Source: Caballeronia concitans (GTDB lineage Bacteria > Pseudomonadota > Gammaproteobacteria > Burkholderiales > Burkholderiaceae). From it: a stretch of DNA of 64,000 nucleotides. Location of the stretch: NCBI RefSeq assembly GCF_001544615.1, contig NZ_FCNV02000005.1, positions 225,803 to 289,802 on the forward strand, written 5' to 3'. Below, piece by piece: positions 20,331 through 29,861 of the stretch. The translations under genes and the position numbers were made by a program. Positions within the stretch are counted from its first letter, which is position 1. Every line of letters starts with the position of its first letter. Under the pieces are notes generated by a model that was given only the letters and a program-made list of their open reading frames with translations, did not search any database and was not told the origin of the DNA.

Positions 20331-21311
20331 TTACTTCACCGGAAACTCCTTGTGGCCGCCAAAGCCGAAGCGCATGGCGGACAACATCCGCTCGGGGAAC
20401 ATGTCGGCGTCGCGCGAGCGGAAGCGCGTGTAAAGCGCCGCCGATAGCACTTGCGCCGGCACCGCTTCCTCGATGGCCGCTTCGATCGTCCAGCGCCCTT
20501 CGCCGCTGTCGGCCACCTCCGTCGAGAATCGTTCGAGGCCCGCGTCGCTCGCCAGCGCGCCCGCCGTCAGGTCTAGCAGCCACGACGACACGACGCTGCC
20601 CCGCCGCCACACTTCCGCGATATCCGCGAGATCGAGCGTATAGCGCTCGTTCTCCGGCAGTTCCGCCGACTCCTTGTGCCTGAGGATGTGAAAGCCTTCC
20701 GCATAGGCCTGCATCAGCCCATATTCGATGCCGTTGTGCACCATCTTCACGAAGTGCCCCGAGCCGACCGCGCCGCAATGCATGTAGCCGTTCTCGACGC
20801 GCGGATCGCGTCCTGCGCGGCCCGGCGTTTCGGGGATGTCGCCGCGTCCGGGCGCGAGCGTCGCCAGAATCGGATCGAGCCGGCGCACGACGGCTTCGTC
20901 GCCGCCGATCATCATGCAATAGCCGCGTTCCAGTCCCCAGATGCCGCCCGACGTGCCGACATCGACGTAATGCACGCCCAGCTCGCGAAACCGCGCGGCG
21001 CGGCGGATATCGTCTTTGTAGAAGCTGTTGCCGCCGTCGATCACCACGTCGTCCGCCTGCAGGATTTCGTGAAGGTCGTTCAACGTGTCCTCGGTGATCT
21101 TGCCGGCGGGCAGCATCAGCCAGATCACGCGCGGCCCGGCGAGCTTCGAAACGAGATCGCCCAAATTCTGCGATCCGGTCGCGCCTTCGGCCGCAAGGGC
21201 GTCGGTCGCCTGCGGGTTGTGATCGTAGACGACGCAATCGTGCCCGCCTCGCATCAGGCGCCGGCCGATGTTGCCGCCCATGCGCCCCAGTCCAACGATG
21301 CCGATCTGCAT
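20331..21311 (-). CDS. gnd: 6-phosphogluconate dehydrogenase (decarboxylating), short GndA type
   Basis: A 326-residue enzyme converting 6-phosphogluconate to ribulose 5-phosphate and CO2. The Rossmann motif [18 protein letters not shown] is at 7-24, the substrate motif [14 protein letters not shown] around 117-130, and the catalytic lysine in [14 protein letters not shown]. The length of about 330 marks the short form, often NAD-dependent, rather than the 470-residue NADP enzyme. It starts 7 bp after tkt, so two pentose phosphate enzymes are co-transcribed. Confidence 0.93.
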   Translation of the reverse strand: MQIGIVGLGRMGGNIGRRLMRGGHDCVVYDHNPQATDALAAEGATGSQNLGDLVSKLAGPRVIWLMLPAGKITEDTLNDLHEILQADDVVIDGGNSFYKDDIRRAARFRELGVHYVDVGTSGGIWGLERGYCMMIGGDEAVVRRLDPILATLAPGRGDIPETPGRAGRDPRVENGYMHCGAVGSGHFVKMVHNGIEYGLMQAYAEGFHILRHKESAELPENERYTLDLADIAEVWRRGSVVSSWLLDLTAGALASDAGLERFSTEVADSGEGRWTIEAAIEEAVPAQVLSAALYTRFRSRDADMFPERMLSAMRFGFGGHKEFPVK

Positions 21312-21318
21312 GGTGTGC

Positions 21319-23412
21319 TCACTCCTTGCCGTTGGCCTTGACGCGCTCGATCTGCTTCTTCGCGGCTTCGTAGACGCCTTCCAGCGTGAAGCCGAACTTG
21401 GTCTTCAGCGCCTTGAGCGGAGCCGACGCGCCGAAGGTGTGCATCACGATCTGCGCGCCGAGACGGCCGGTGTAGCGGTCCCAGCCGAGCGTCGCGGCCT
21501 GCTCGACGGCCACGCGCGCGTGGACGCCGGTCGGCAGCACCGATTCCTTGTACGCCTCGTCCTGCTGCTCGAAGATGTCCCACGACGGCATCGACACCAC
21601 GCGCGCCGCGATGCCCTCGCTCTTCAGCTTCTCGTACGCGTCGACGCACAGCGACACTTCGCTGCCCGTCGCGAGCAGCAGCACTTCGGGCTTCTTGCCG
21701 TCGGGAGCGTCCGCGAGCACGTACGCGCCGCGCCGCACGCCTTCCGCCGACGCGTACTTCGTGCGGTCGAACGTCGGCAGCGGCTGGCGCGTCACGACGA
21801 TGCACGACGGCTCCTTCGAATGCGACAGCGCCACGCGCCACGCTTCGCTCACTTCGTTGGCATCGGCGGGGCGCAGCGTCGTCAGGCCGGGGACCCCGCG
21901 CAGCGACGCGAGCTGCTCGATCGGCTGATGCGTCGGGCCGTCTTCGCCGACGCCGATCGAATCGTGCGTGAACACGTAGATCACCGGCACTTCCATGATG
22001 GCCGAGAGGCGGATCGGCGGCTTCATGTAGTCGCTGAAAATCAGGAACGTCGATGCAAACGGCCGCAAGCCCGACAGCGCGAGGCCGTTCGCAATCGCGC
22101 CCATGCCGTGCTCGCGGATGCCGAAGTGCAGATTGCGCCCGCCGTAGTTGTCGTGCTCGAAGCTGCCCGCGCCTTCGAACTTGAGGTTCGTTTTCGTCGA
22201 TGGCGCGAGGTCCGCCGCGCCGCCGAGCATCCACGGAATGCGCTGCGCGATCGCGTTCAGCACCTTGCCCGACGATTCGCGCGTCGCGATGCCCTTTGCG
22301 TCCGCGTCGAAGGTCGGGATATCCGCGTCCCAGCCCTCGGGCAGCTTGTTCTCGAGCATCAGCCACGCTTCTTTCGCGAGTTCGGGATTGGCTTTTTCGT
22401 AGGCGTCGAAACGCTGCTTCCACTCCGCGTGCGCCGCCTTGCCGCGCGCGCCCATGCCGTCGGCGAAATGCTGCATCACGCCATCGGGAACGAGAAACTG
22501 CGCGTCTTCCGGCCAGCCGTAGAACTTCTTCGCGAGCTTGATTTCCGCGTCGCCGAGCGGCTCCCCATGCGCGCTCGCCGTGTCCTGCTTGTTCGGCGCG
22601 CCCCAGCCGATGATGCTCTTCACCACGATCAGCGTCGGCCGGTCGGTCGTGGCCTTCGCTTCGTTGATCGCGGCTTCGAGCGCGGCGGCGTCGTTGGCGT
22701 CGTCGACATGCAGCGTGTTCCAGTTGTAGCCGCGAAAGCGCGATTCGACGTCGTCGCTGTACGCGAGATCCGTGTGGCCTTCGATCGTCACGCGGTTGCT
22801 GTCGTAGATCCAGATGAGATTCGACAGCTTCAGATGCCCCGCCATCGACGCCGCTTCGTGCGAAATGCCTTCCATCATGTCGCCGTCGCCGCAGAGCGCG
22901 TACACGCGGTAATCGAAGAGCGCCGCGTCCGGCTTGTTGAAGTGCGCTTCCTTCCAGCGCGCGGCCATCGCCATGCCGACGCTGTTGCCGAGACCTTGCC
23001 CGAGCGGACCGGTCGTGGTTTCGACGCCCGTGGTCATGCGAAATTCGGGGTGGCCGGGCGTCTTGCTGTCGAGCTGGCGGAACTGCTTGATGTCGTCGAT
23101 CGACACGGCCGGCTGTCCCGTCGGCTTGCCGTCCTCGTCGACTTCCTTCACGCCCGCGAGATGCAGCAGCGAATACAGCAGCATCGACGCATGCCCGACC
23201 GACAATACGAAGCGGTCTCGATTGGGCCACAGCGGCGCGTCCGGATCGTAGCGAAGATGGTTCTGCCAGAGATGAAACGCGACGGGCGCGAGCGCCATCG
23301 GCGTGCCGGGGTGGCCGGAGTTGGCCTTCTGCACGGCGTCCATCGAAAGCGTGCGGATCGTGTCGATCGTCAGGCGATCCAGATCTTGGGATTGCGGCGT
23401 TGCTTGAGACAT
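21319..23412 (-). CDS. tkt: Transketolase
   Basis: A 697-residue thiamine-diphosphate enzyme that transfers two-carbon units between sugar phosphates. The start at 23412 follows AAAGGAG and gives the conserved opening [27 protein letters not shown]. The ThDP/Mg motif [14 protein letters not shown] is visible near 155, and the transketolase motif [18 protein letters not shown] in the second half. It is first in a two-gene operon with the 6-phosphogluconate dehydrogenase gene. Confidence 0.97.
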   Translation of the reverse strand: MSQATPQSQDLDRLTIDTIRTLSMDAVQKANSGHPGTPMALAPVAFHLWQNHLRYDPDAPLWPNRDRFVLSVGHASMLLYSLLHLAGVKEVDEDGKPTGQPAVSIDDIKQFRQLDSKTPGHPEFRMTTGVETTTGPLGQGLGNSVGMAMAARWKEAHFNKPDAALFDYRVYALCGDGDMMEGISHEAASMAGHLKLSNLIWIYDSNRVTIEGHTDLAYSDDVESRFRGYNWNTLHVDDANDAAALEAAINEAKATTDRPTLIVVKSIIGWGAPNKQDTASAHGEPLGDAEIKLAKKFYGWPEDAQFLVPDGVMQHFADGMGARGKAAHAEWKQRFDAYEKANPELAKEAWLMLENKLPEGWDADIPTFDADAKGIATRESSGKVLNAIAQRIPWMLGGAADLAPSTKTNLKFEGAGSFEHDNYGGRNLHFGIREHGMGAIANGLALSGLRPFASTFLIFSDYMKPPIRLSAIMEVPVIYVFTHDSIGVGEDGPTHQPIEQLASLRGVPGLTTLRPADANEVSEAWRVALSHSKEPSCIVVTRQPLPTFDRTKYASAEGVRRGAYVLADAPDGKKPEVLLLATGSEVSLCVDAYEKLKSEGIAARVVSMPSWDIFEQQDEAYKESVLPTGVHARVAVEQAATLGWDRYTGRLGAQIVMHTFGASAPLKALKTKFGFTLEGVYEAAKKQIERVKANGKE

Positions 23413-23714
23413 GAGCGACGACTCCTTTTGCGAAGAGCGCGCTGTGGCGAGAGGCGCCGCAGCGGGCAACCAGGACCATCGAGCAAGTGCGGTGCCTTAC
23501 ACGCCTTTCGGCGGCATCGCACGCGAGTCAGACGGAAAGCGCGCGGCGAGACGCAGCGGCTTTCGGATGCGGCAGGTCACAACGAAACGGCGCGCGCGAT
23601 GTTTGCGCGTCCGGTAATACCGCCGGGCGATGTCGTCGCGACGCATCGCCCGGCAACCCTTCCATGCTGACACATTCGCGGTCCGATTACTCGAACCGCG
23701 CCACGCCAGCCGAT
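23413..23714. other. Intergenic region upstream of tkt
   Basis: About 300 bp between the aldo/keto reductase stop and the tkt start. It must hold the tkt promoter, which I could not assign with confidence. It contains the long interrupted palindrome at 23622-23654. Confidence 0.5.
23622..23654. repeat. 33-bp near-perfect palindrome
   Basis: GCCGGGCGATG (23622-23632) and CATCGCCCGGC (23644-23654) flank a centre that is itself palindromic (CGTCGCGACG, 23634-23643). The result is one 16-bp stem with a single bulged T. It lies about 60 bp downstream of the aldo/keto reductase stop and could end that transcript, or act on tkt. Confidence 0.7.
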
Positions 23715-24767
23715 TTACGGCGCGGGATTCGGCTGACGCTCGTGCAGGGCTTCGATTTCCGCGAGGATTTCATCAGACAGTTTGATGTCCACGCTCGCGA
23801 TATTCTCCTGCAACTGCGCCATCGACGTCGCGCCGATCAGCGTGCTCGTCGTGAACGGCCGCGTGTTGACGAACGCGAGCGCGAGTTGCGTCGGCGTGAG
23901 GCCGTGGCGCTTCGCGAGTTCGACGTAGGACGACGTCGCGGCGATCGCCTGCGGCTTGCTGTAGCGCTGGAATCGCTCGAACAGCGTGATGCGCGCGCCC
24001 GCCGGACGTGCGCCGCCTTCGTACTTGCCCGAGAGCCAGCCGAACGCGAGCGGCGAATACGCGAGCAGCCCCACGCCTTCCTTGTGCGTGAATTCGGACA
24101 GCCCGGTTTCGAACGTGCGATTCACGAGGCTATACGGATTCTGGATGCTGACGATGCGCGGCAGCCCCGCTTTCTCGGCCGCGCGCAGGAATTGCGCGAC
24201 GCCCCACGGCGTTTCGTTCGACACGCCCACGTAGCGGATCTTCCCCGCCTTCACGAGGTCGCCGAGCGCGGCGAGCGTTTCCTCGATCGGCACCGTGTAT
24301 TCGTCGTCGATATACGGATACGCCGGGCGGCCGAACGTCATCGTGCTGCGGTCGGGCCAGTGCAGTTGATATAGATCGACGTAATCCGTTTGCAGGCGCT
24401 TCAGACTGCTGTCGATCGCTTCGTTGATGTTCTTGCGGTCGAACTGATTGCCCGCGCCGCGAATGTGACGCGGATTGTGCGGCTGACGCGCGGGCCCGGC
24501 GATCTTCGTCGCGAGCACGATATCGCCGCGCTTGCCCGCGTTCTTCGCGAGCCACGTGCCGATGTATTCTTCCGTGCGGCCCTGCGTTTCGGGGCGCGGC
24601 GGGACCGGGTACATTTCGGCGGCATCGATCAGATTGACACCTTGCGCGAGCGCGTAGTCGATCTGTTCGTGCGCTTCGCTCTCGGTGTTCTGCTCGCCCC
24701 AGGTCATGGTGCCGAGCCCGATCAGACTCACGTCGACGCCCGAATCGCCCAGTTTCCGATACTTCAT
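23715..24767 (-). CDS. tas: Tas-like aldo/keto reductase
   Basis: A 350-residue NADPH-dependent oxidoreductase with a TIM-barrel fold. The catalytic tetrad segments are visible: D in NLIDAAEMYPVPP with the adjacent Tyr, Lys in VLATKIAGP, and His in VDLYQLHWPDRST. Length and residue pattern (LGTMTWGEQNTE, PPRPETQGRTEEYIG, RKNINEAIDSSLKRLQTDY) match E. coli Tas closely. The physiological substrate is unknown. The start at 24767 gives MKYRKLGDSGVDVSLIGLG. Confidence 0.92.
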   Translation of the reverse strand: MKYRKLGDSGVDVSLIGLGTMTWGEQNTESEAHEQIDYALAQGVNLIDAAEMYPVPPRPETQGRTEEYIGTWLAKNAGKRGDIVLATKIAGPARQPHNPRHIRGAGNQFDRKNINEAIDSSLKRLQTDYVDLYQLHWPDRSTMTFGRPAYPYIDDEYTVPIEETLAALGDLVKAGKIRYVGVSNETPWGVAQFLRAAEKAGLPRIVSIQNPYSLVNRTFETGLSEFTHKEGVGLLAYSPLAFGWLSGKYEGGARPAGARITLFERFQRYSKPQAIAATSSYVELAKRHGLTPTQLALAFVNTRPFTTSTLIGATSMAQLQENIASVDIKLSDEILAEIEALHERQPNPAP

Positions 24768-24978
24768 CGCTTGGTTCCTTGTATTGACGCCTTCTGGCGA
24801 ACTGTCCACGGCAGACATTGCCGACCAACCGCAGAAACTACCATAGGCGTGCAAGGTCTGCTCCCGTGGATAGAATGGCGTGCCTCGCCTTACGCTTTCG
24901 CTTCGACGCGCCACGCAGCAACGGCTGCCAGGCTTTCGGATACCTTGACGCACTCACGCGTCTCACGCGACCAGACCG

Positions 24979-26427
24979 ATGTCTTCATCTACTGCTTCCA
25001 GCGAACCCGAGCGCGCGAAACGCGGTTCCTCGATCATCGTCATGCTCGTCGCCGCGACGTTCTTCATGGAGAACCTCGACGGCACCATCATCGCGACCGC
25101 GCTGCCTCAAATGGCGCGCTCGTTCGGCGTGCATCCGGCCGACATGAGCCTCGGCATCACGGCGTATCTGCTCACGCTCGCGGTGTTCATCCCGATCAGC
25201 GGATGGGCCGCCGACCGCTTCGGCCTGCGCACCGTGTTCGGCAGCGCGATCGCCGTGTTCACGGCGGCGTCCGTGCTGTGCGCGACGACATCCACGTTGC
25301 CCGCGTTCGCGGCGGCGCGCGTGCTGCAAGGCATCGGCGGCGCGATGATGGTGCCGGTCGGACGCCTCGCCGTGCTGCGCGCGACGCCGAAGGACGGCCT
25401 GATGCGCGCGATCGCCATCATCACGTGGCCGGGACTCGTCGCGCCGGTCATCGGGCCGCCGCTCGGCGGATTCATCACGACATATTCGTCCTGGCGATGG
25501 ATCTTCTATTTGAACGTGCCGCTCGGTCTCATCGGCTTGTTGCTGACGCTGCGTTATGTGGACAACGTGCGCGAGGACGCGAAACGCCGCTTCGATTTCG
25601 CCGGCTTCGTGCTGTGCGGCGTCGCGTGCGTGACACTGCTCTACGCGATGGAACTCGTCGGCCGCAACGACGCGCCGTGGCCGCTCGTGGGCGGGCTCGT
25701 CGCAGTGGGCGTGGCCGCGGGCGTCGCATCCTGGCGGCATCTGCGGCGCGCGGCGCAACCGGTCGTCGATCTGTCCGCGCTCAAGGTGAAGACCTTCGCC
25801 GTCGCGATGGGCGGCGGTTCGCTCTTTCGAATCGCGATCAGCGCGGCGCCGTTCCTGCTGCCGCTCATGTTTCAGGTGGGCTTCGGCATGAACGCGTTCG
25901 ATTCGGGCCTGCTCACGCTTGCCGTGTTCGCGGGCAATCTGTCGATGAAAGTCGTGACCACGCCCGTCATGCGGCGATTCGGATTCCGGCCGGTGCTGAT
26001 CGTCAACGGCGTGATCGCGGCGCTTTCCCTGGCCGCGATGAGCCTGCTCGCGCCATCGACGCCGAAGCTCGTGATCGTCGCCGTGCTGTTCGCGAGCGGC
26101 CTCTCGCGCTCGCTGCAGTTCACGGCGCTCAACACGCTCAGTTTCGCCGATGTCCCGAAGGCGCAGATGAGCGGCGCGTCGGCGCTCTCGAGCACGCTCT
26201 TTCAGATGACGATGGGCGTCGGCGTCGCGATCGGCGCGATTGCGCTGCGTATCGGCGAATGGCTGCATGGCCACGACGCGCATTCGATCGCGCCGGAGGA
26301 TTTCGGCGTCGCGTTTCTGATCGTCGGATTCGTGGGGCTGGTCGGCGTGATCGATCTGGTCGGGCTGCCGAAGGACGCGGGCGCGCTGGTGTCAGGGCAT
26401 CGCAAGGAAAGGGATTCGCGGACCTAA
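24979..26427 (+). CDS. MFS drug efflux protein, DHA2 (EmrB/QacA-like) family
   Basis: A 482-residue inner-membrane proton antiporter with about 14 membrane helices. The DHA2 signature near the first helix, MENLDGTIIATALPQMARSF, is present, as are motif A (GWAADRFGLR, about 75-84) and the motif C-like PVIGPPLGGF near helix 5. Such proteins export hydrophobic drugs or dyes. No adaptor (EmrA-like) or outer-membrane gene is adjacent, so it probably works alone. It is divergent from tas. Confidence 0.9.
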   Translation: MSSSTASSEPERAKRGSSIIVMLVAATFFMENLDGTIIATALPQMARSFGVHPADMSLGITAYLLTLAVFIPISGWAADRFGLRTVFGSAIAVFTAASVLCATTSTLPAFAAARVLQGIGGAMMVPVGRLAVLRATPKDGLMRAIAIITWPGLVAPVIGPPLGGFITTYSSWRWIFYLNVPLGLIGLLLTLRYVDNVREDAKRRFDFAGFVLCGVACVTLLYAMELVGRNDAPWPLVGGLVAVGVAAGVASWRHLRRAAQPVVDLSALKVKTFAVAMGGGSLFRIAISAAPFLLPLMFQVGFGMNAFDSGLLTLAVFAGNLSMKVVTTPVMRRFGFRPVLIVNGVIAALSLAAMSLLAPSTPKLVIVAVLFASGLSRSLQFTALNTLSFADVPKAQMSGASALSSTLFQMTMGVGVAIGAIALRIGEWLHGHDAHSIAPEDFGVAFLIVGFVGLVGVIDLVGLPKDAGALVSGHRKERDSRT

Positions 26428-26458
26428 ACCTTGCGCGTTTCGTGCCGTAAGACACGGT

Positions 26459-26656
26459 ATGAACATGCAAAGTCTGGAATCGATCGCCGCGATGAGCGAA
26501 GCGGTCGCCGCCATCCGCCACGCGCGCGGCCTTCAAAATCCGAACGATCTGCCCGCCGGCACGCCCGAATGGAAAGCCGCGAGCGATGCCTTCGCCGACG
26601 ACTTCCTGCGCGCGCTCGCAGGCGAGCCGAGCGTGCGAGCGTGGTGGTCGTTTTGA
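26459..26656 (+). CDS. Small hypothetical protein (65 aa)
   Basis: A 65-residue acidic protein, mostly helical by composition, with no signal peptide or membrane segment. It begins MNMQSLESIAAMSEAVAAIRHARG and ends with an unusual aromatic tail (RAWWSF). It starts 31 bp after the MFS gene and converges with the next gene 6 bp beyond its stop. I do not recognise the family. Confidence 0.55.
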   Translation: MNMQSLESIAAMSEAVAAIRHARGLQNPNDLPAGTPEWKAASDAFADDFLRALAGEPSVRAWWSF

Positions 26657-26662
26657 CGCGCG

Positions 26663-27037
26663 CTAGCGCCTGAGCCAGTCGAGCCATCCCAGCGCGATCG
26701 CCGCGTTGATGATGACGCCCGCCGTTGCGGCGAGCGCCGCGATCATCGTCCAGAACGCCGAGCGGCGCGATGCCTGCGCGGAATCGCGGGCCAATTGCGC
26801 CGCGTCGTTCGCCGACGACACCGACGCGAACATCGCCCGGAACTGTTCGTCCTGCCGCGCGGCGTCCTTCGTGCGCAGCCATGCGCGCTTGGACGCGGCT
26901 TCGGGATCGGCGGAATCGGCTTCGGGGGTTTCCTCCAGATCCGCGCGGATCGATGCTTCGCCCGCGGCTTCGTAGCGGCGAAAGCGGGCTTCCCGTGCGG
27001 CGCGCCGGTCGGGCTCGTTATTGTCGTTGTCGGTCAT
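26663..27037 (-). CDS. Hypothetical tail-anchored membrane protein (124 aa)
   Basis: A 124-residue protein with a highly charged N-terminal half (rich in Arg, Asp, Glu, Ala), a polar helix around 65-88, and a single C-terminal membrane segment (FWTMIAALAATAGVIINAAI, about residues 95-115) followed by a short basic tail. This suggests a tail-anchored inner-membrane protein with a cytoplasmic domain. No known domain is recognised. It is the last of a run of four short minus-strand genes from 28105. Confidence 0.65.
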   Translation of the reverse strand: MTDNDNNEPDRRAAREARFRRYEAAGEASIRADLEETPEADSADPEAASKRAWLRTKDAARQDEQFRAMFASVSSANDAAQLARDSAQASRRSAFWTMIAALAATAGVIINAAIALGWLDWLRR

Positions 27038-27121
27038 CGTCGTGGATGCGCGTTGCGCGCATGACGCTCCACGCGCGGCGCGAAGCCGTGCGCGAGCATT
27101 CAGCCGGAGTCGGAAAGGACG

Positions 27122-27331
27122 TCAGCGGTCGTTCGACATCGCCTTGAGGCGGTCGTTGCCGGCGTCGCGGGCGGCATCGGCGGTGGCGAAGTTTTCTTCC
27201 GAGACCATCGCGCGCTTGACTTCCTGCGCCGCGAAATCGACGAGCGTGAGGACCCACACGAAGCCGCCCGCCTGTTCCGCCGTCTGCACGAACGCGCGCA
27301 GCTTGCCTTCATTCGACGATGCCATCTTCAT
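27122..27331 (-). CDS. Small hypothetical protein (69 aa)
   Basis: A 69-residue soluble protein opening MKMASSNEGKLRAFVQTAEQ. The two halves look like a small alpha/beta unit: WVLTLVDFAAQEVKRAMVSEE followed by an Ala-rich helix ending KAMSNDR. A second ATG two codons later gives MASSNEGK. It lies 46 bp after the preceding short gene on the same strand. Function unknown. Confidence 0.6.
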   Translation of the reverse strand: MKMASSNEGKLRAFVQTAEQAGGFVWVLTLVDFAAQEVKRAMVSEENFATADAARDAGNDRLKAMSNDR

Positions 27332-27377
27332 CTCCCAGTTCGTGATGTCCTTCGAAGCCGGCGACGCGTCCGGACGC

Positions 27378-27767
27378 TCAAGCCTCGAAGTCGAGCCCGC
27401 CGAACAGCACCGACGGCTCCGCCTGCGAGCGCGTGACGAAATCCACGTCGCGCGCGCCTTCCCACGCGGCGAACTTCGCGGCGAGCGAATCCAGATAACG
27501 CTGAAAGCGCGCCTCTCCGTCGGGGCGTAACAGGCGCACGATTTCGTCGTCGTCCCAGGTAAGGAACACGTTCAGATCGAACGGATATTGACGCGCCCGC
27601 TCGCCGTTGTCATGCGGCGGCGCAGTGATGTGCAGCCGCGTGGGCGCGCACGGATGTTCGTTCGGCACGATGTCGATACGCAACCCGCGACCGATCTGCC
27701 GCGTGACGCTCTCGGCGATGCGCGGCACGAATTCGGTTTCGAACCTGAGCGCCTGTTCCCGATTCAA
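27378..27767 (-). CDS. Hypothetical protein with TTG start (129 aa)
   Basis: A 129-residue soluble protein with no recognised domain. I place the start at TTG 27767, giving M-NREQALRFETEFVPRIAES: GGAG lies 8 nt upstream, the nearby ATG is out of frame, and the longer in-frame extension runs through the neighbouring gene. The sequence has an N-terminal helix, a strand RIDIVPNEH, then helices to FVTRSQAEPSVLFGG. It starts 35 bp after the 100-residue gene before it. Confidence 0.6.
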   Translation of the reverse strand: MNREQALRFETEFVPRIAESVTRQIGRGLRIDIVPNEHPCAPTRLHITAPPHDNGERARQYPFDLNVFLTWDDDEIVRLLRPDGEARFQRYLDSLAAKFAAWEGARDVDFVTRSQAEPSVLFGGLDFEA

Positions 27768-27802
27768 TGCATTTTCTCCACAGCTCGCCCAAGCCGTGCC
27801 GG

Positions 27803-28105
27803 TCAGACGGGCGGCAAATCCTCGAGCGATTTTTCGATTTGCCCGTCCTGCACGCGCGCCTCGATGCCGACGTGGCCGTTCGCGTAAGGCAAGGCGCTGA
27901 CTTTGGGTCCGAGAAACGTTCGTCCGCCGAGGGTGAAGAGCGTGCGGACTTCCTTGCCGCTCTTGATGGTGTCCACGACTTGCCGGACGTCCACGATGCT
28001 GGTGGGAGCCGCCCATTCGTTCCTGGCGGAATCGAAACTGCCCCAGCGCACGTTGGTCACGCGGTCGTTGACCCAGCGCACGCCGTCGATCGCCAAAGTA
28101 GCCAT
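27803..28105 (-). CDS. Hypothetical beta-rich protein (100 aa)
   Basis: A 100-residue protein opening MATLAIDGVRWVNDRVTNVRWG and composed of alternating short strands and turns, including VRTLFTLGGRTFLGPKVSAL. There is no signal peptide. The ATG at 28105 follows GGAGG at good spacing, so it is chosen over the longer frame. It heads the run of four short minus-strand genes 28105-26663. Function unknown. Confidence 0.65.
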   Translation of the reverse strand: MATLAIDGVRWVNDRVTNVRWGSFDSARNEWAAPTSIVDVRQVVDTIKSGKEVRTLFTLGGRTFLGPKVSALPYANGHVGIEARVQDGQIEKSLEDLPPV

Positions 28106-28497
28106 AGCTGCCTCCATGGTCGTCGTTATGGGGAGAATGATCAATGTAGCACGGTGAGGAGAGTGCCTGCGAGAGGCGCGCCGGAAAGTGGAAAGCACGA
28201 ATCTCGAATGGATTCTCGGTCCTGCTCTTGCCCGGTTATGGGGCGCCGACGAAAGCAAAGCTGGAAACCCGTTGTAAAAGGGAATGCTGTGACACGACTG
28301 TCGCCCCGAATAAGTCGCCCGGCCACTCGGCACCGAGCGCGCCACCGCTTGCGAATGCGTGCTCGCACGGCAGCGAGTGACACCGCAAAAAAATGCTCGA
28401 AAGGACTAGGCAACTGGAAAGCCAGTTCGTATAATCTCGCTTCTCGATCGGCAGGCAATTTCGCTGAAGCGAGAAAGCAGTAATTCTGTTGTTCAGT
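28106..28497. other. Intergenic region left of tRNA-His
   Basis: About 390 bp with no supported gene. It must contain the promoter of the minus-strand small-gene run at its left end and, at its right end, the tRNA-His promoter with TATAAT at 28430-28435. I see no other structured element. Confidence 0.5.
28407..28435 (+). promoter_or_regulatory. Promoter of tRNA-His
   Basis: A perfect -10 TATAAT at 28430-28435, 63 bp upstream of the tRNA. The -35 region (TAGGCA, 28407-28412, 17-bp spacing) is weak. Confidence 0.55.
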
Positions 28498-28574
28498 GGT
28501 GGCTGTAGCTCAGTTGGTAGAGTCCAGGATTGTGATTCCTGTCGTCGTGGGTTCGAGTCCCATCAGCCACCCCA
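28498..28574 (+). tRNA. tRNA-His (anticodon GTG)
   Basis: A complete cloverleaf: acceptor GTGGCTG (28499-28505) with CAGCCAC (28564-28570), anticodon GTG at 28532-28534 in the stem CAGGA/TCCTG, T-loop GTTCGAGTCC, and encoded CCA at 28572-28574. A G at position -1 opposite C73, the identity element of tRNA-His, is encoded at 28498. Confidence 0.97.
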
Positions 28575-28581
28575 GAAATTC

Positions 28582-28618
28582 AAGCAAAAAGCCCAGTCTT
28601 CGACTGGGCTTTTTGCTT
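28582..28618 (+). terminator. Intrinsic terminator after tRNA-His
   Basis: A 17-bp perfect stem around a 3-nt loop (core AGCCCAGTC/GACTGGGCT) with A-run and T-run, starting 8 bp after the tRNA. Confidence 0.92.
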
Positions 28619-28695
28619 TCGCGAAGCTGCGGGGCACTCTGGTATGGCGCTCAGTCACAAGCGGACGGCGCGCCGATACAGATTCCCCGCGCCGT

Positions 28696-29700
28696 TCAAG
28701 CCTCGACCGCCTCCACGCCATCGCGCAAATGACTGCGCGCCTCGTCGAAGATGCCGAGATCGCCCTTCGCGAGCCGCTTGCTATCGGATAGCACCCGCCG
28801 CCATCCCCGCGCACCCGCGACACCGCGATACAGCCCCAGCGCATGCCGCGTCACCGCACCGAGATACGTGCCGCGCGCGACTTCCGCCCGCGCATACTCG
28901 ATCAATTCCGCCTCGATTGCCTCGCGCGTCGGAACCGGCGTGGTCGCGCCATAGAAGCGCGTATCGACGCCCGCCAGCACGTAAGGATTGTGGTACGCCT
29001 CGCGCCCGAGCATCACGCCATCGACGTGCTTCAGGTGCTCTTCCACTTCATCGAGCGTCTTGATGCCGCCGTTGATCGAGATTTCCAGATGCGGAAAATC
29101 GCGCTTGAGCTGATACGCGTATTCGTACTTGAGCGGCGGAATCTCGCGATTTTCCTTGGGGCTCAGACCCTTCAGGATGGCGTTGCGCGCGTGGACGATG
29201 AACACCTCGCATCCGGCGTCCGCGACCGTGCCGACGAAATCGCGCACGAACGCATAGTCTTCGACCGCGTCGACGCCGATGCGATGCTTGACCGTCACCG
29301 GAATCGACACTGCGTCGCGCATGGCCTTCACGCAGTCCGCGACGAGCTTCGGTTCCTTCATCAAACATGCGCCGAATGCGCCGCGCTGCACGCGCTCGGA
29401 CGGGCATCCGCAATTCAGGTTGATTTCGTCGTAGCCCCACTGCTCGCCGAGCTTCGCGCTCTTCGCCAGGTCCTCGGGTTCGCTGCCGCCGAGTTGCAGC
29501 GCGACCGGCGCTTCGTCGGGCGTGAACGCGAGATGCCGCGCGACGTCGCCGTAAAGCAGCGCGCCCGTCGTCACCATTTCGGTGTACAGCCACGCATTGC
29601 GCGACACCAGCCGATGCAGCGAACGACAATGGCGATCCGTCCAGTCCATCATCGGGGCGACGGACACGCGGCGGGGGCTGATCTTGGGCACGGCTGACAT
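28696..29700 (-). CDS. dusA: tRNA-dihydrouridine synthase A
   Basis: A 334-residue FMN enzyme that reduces uridines 20/20a in tRNA D-loops. The signature APMMDWTDRHCR is at 15-26, the catalytic Cys99 in NCGCPSERVQRG with GACLMKEP after it, and the FMN-site ISINGGIKT later in the barrel. The conserved start MSAVPKISPRRVSVAPM corresponds to the ATG at 29700; the long open extension upstream is Arg-rich shadow sequence. It is encoded next to tRNA-His on the opposite strand. Confidence 0.95.
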   Translation of the reverse strand: MSAVPKISPRRVSVAPMMDWTDRHCRSLHRLVSRNAWLYTEMVTTGALLYGDVARHLAFTPDEAPVALQLGGSEPEDLAKSAKLGEQWGYDEINLNCGCPSERVQRGAFGACLMKEPKLVADCVKAMRDAVSIPVTVKHRIGVDAVEDYAFVRDFVGTVADAGCEVFIVHARNAILKGLSPKENREIPPLKYEYAYQLKRDFPHLEISINGGIKTLDEVEEHLKHVDGVMLGREAYHNPYVLAGVDTRFYGATTPVPTREAIEAELIEYARAEVARGTYLGAVTRHALGLYRGVAGARGWRRVLSDSKRLAKGDLGIFDEARSHLRDGVEAVEA

Positions 29701-29861
29701 GGTTTTGAGCGGATTTGGCGGACGGCGACGAATCGGCCATTTTACCGCAGCGGCGCGAAACGGTCGGCGGGCGCATCCCTTGCGGGGATGAGCGAATCTT
29801 CGATGCCAACGCTTGTCAGACTTAGGTCGCCGAGCATCGACGGTGTCCGAGGAGACTGACC

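Noticed and set aside
21254-23670. Long frames of 700-800 codons around tkt on both strands
   Set aside because: They overlap the clear transketolase frame and are Arg/Ala/His-rich shadows without domains.
28498-28574. tRNA-His as an integration site
   Set aside because: No integrase or repeated tRNA 3' end was found on either side; the flanks are ordinary core genes.
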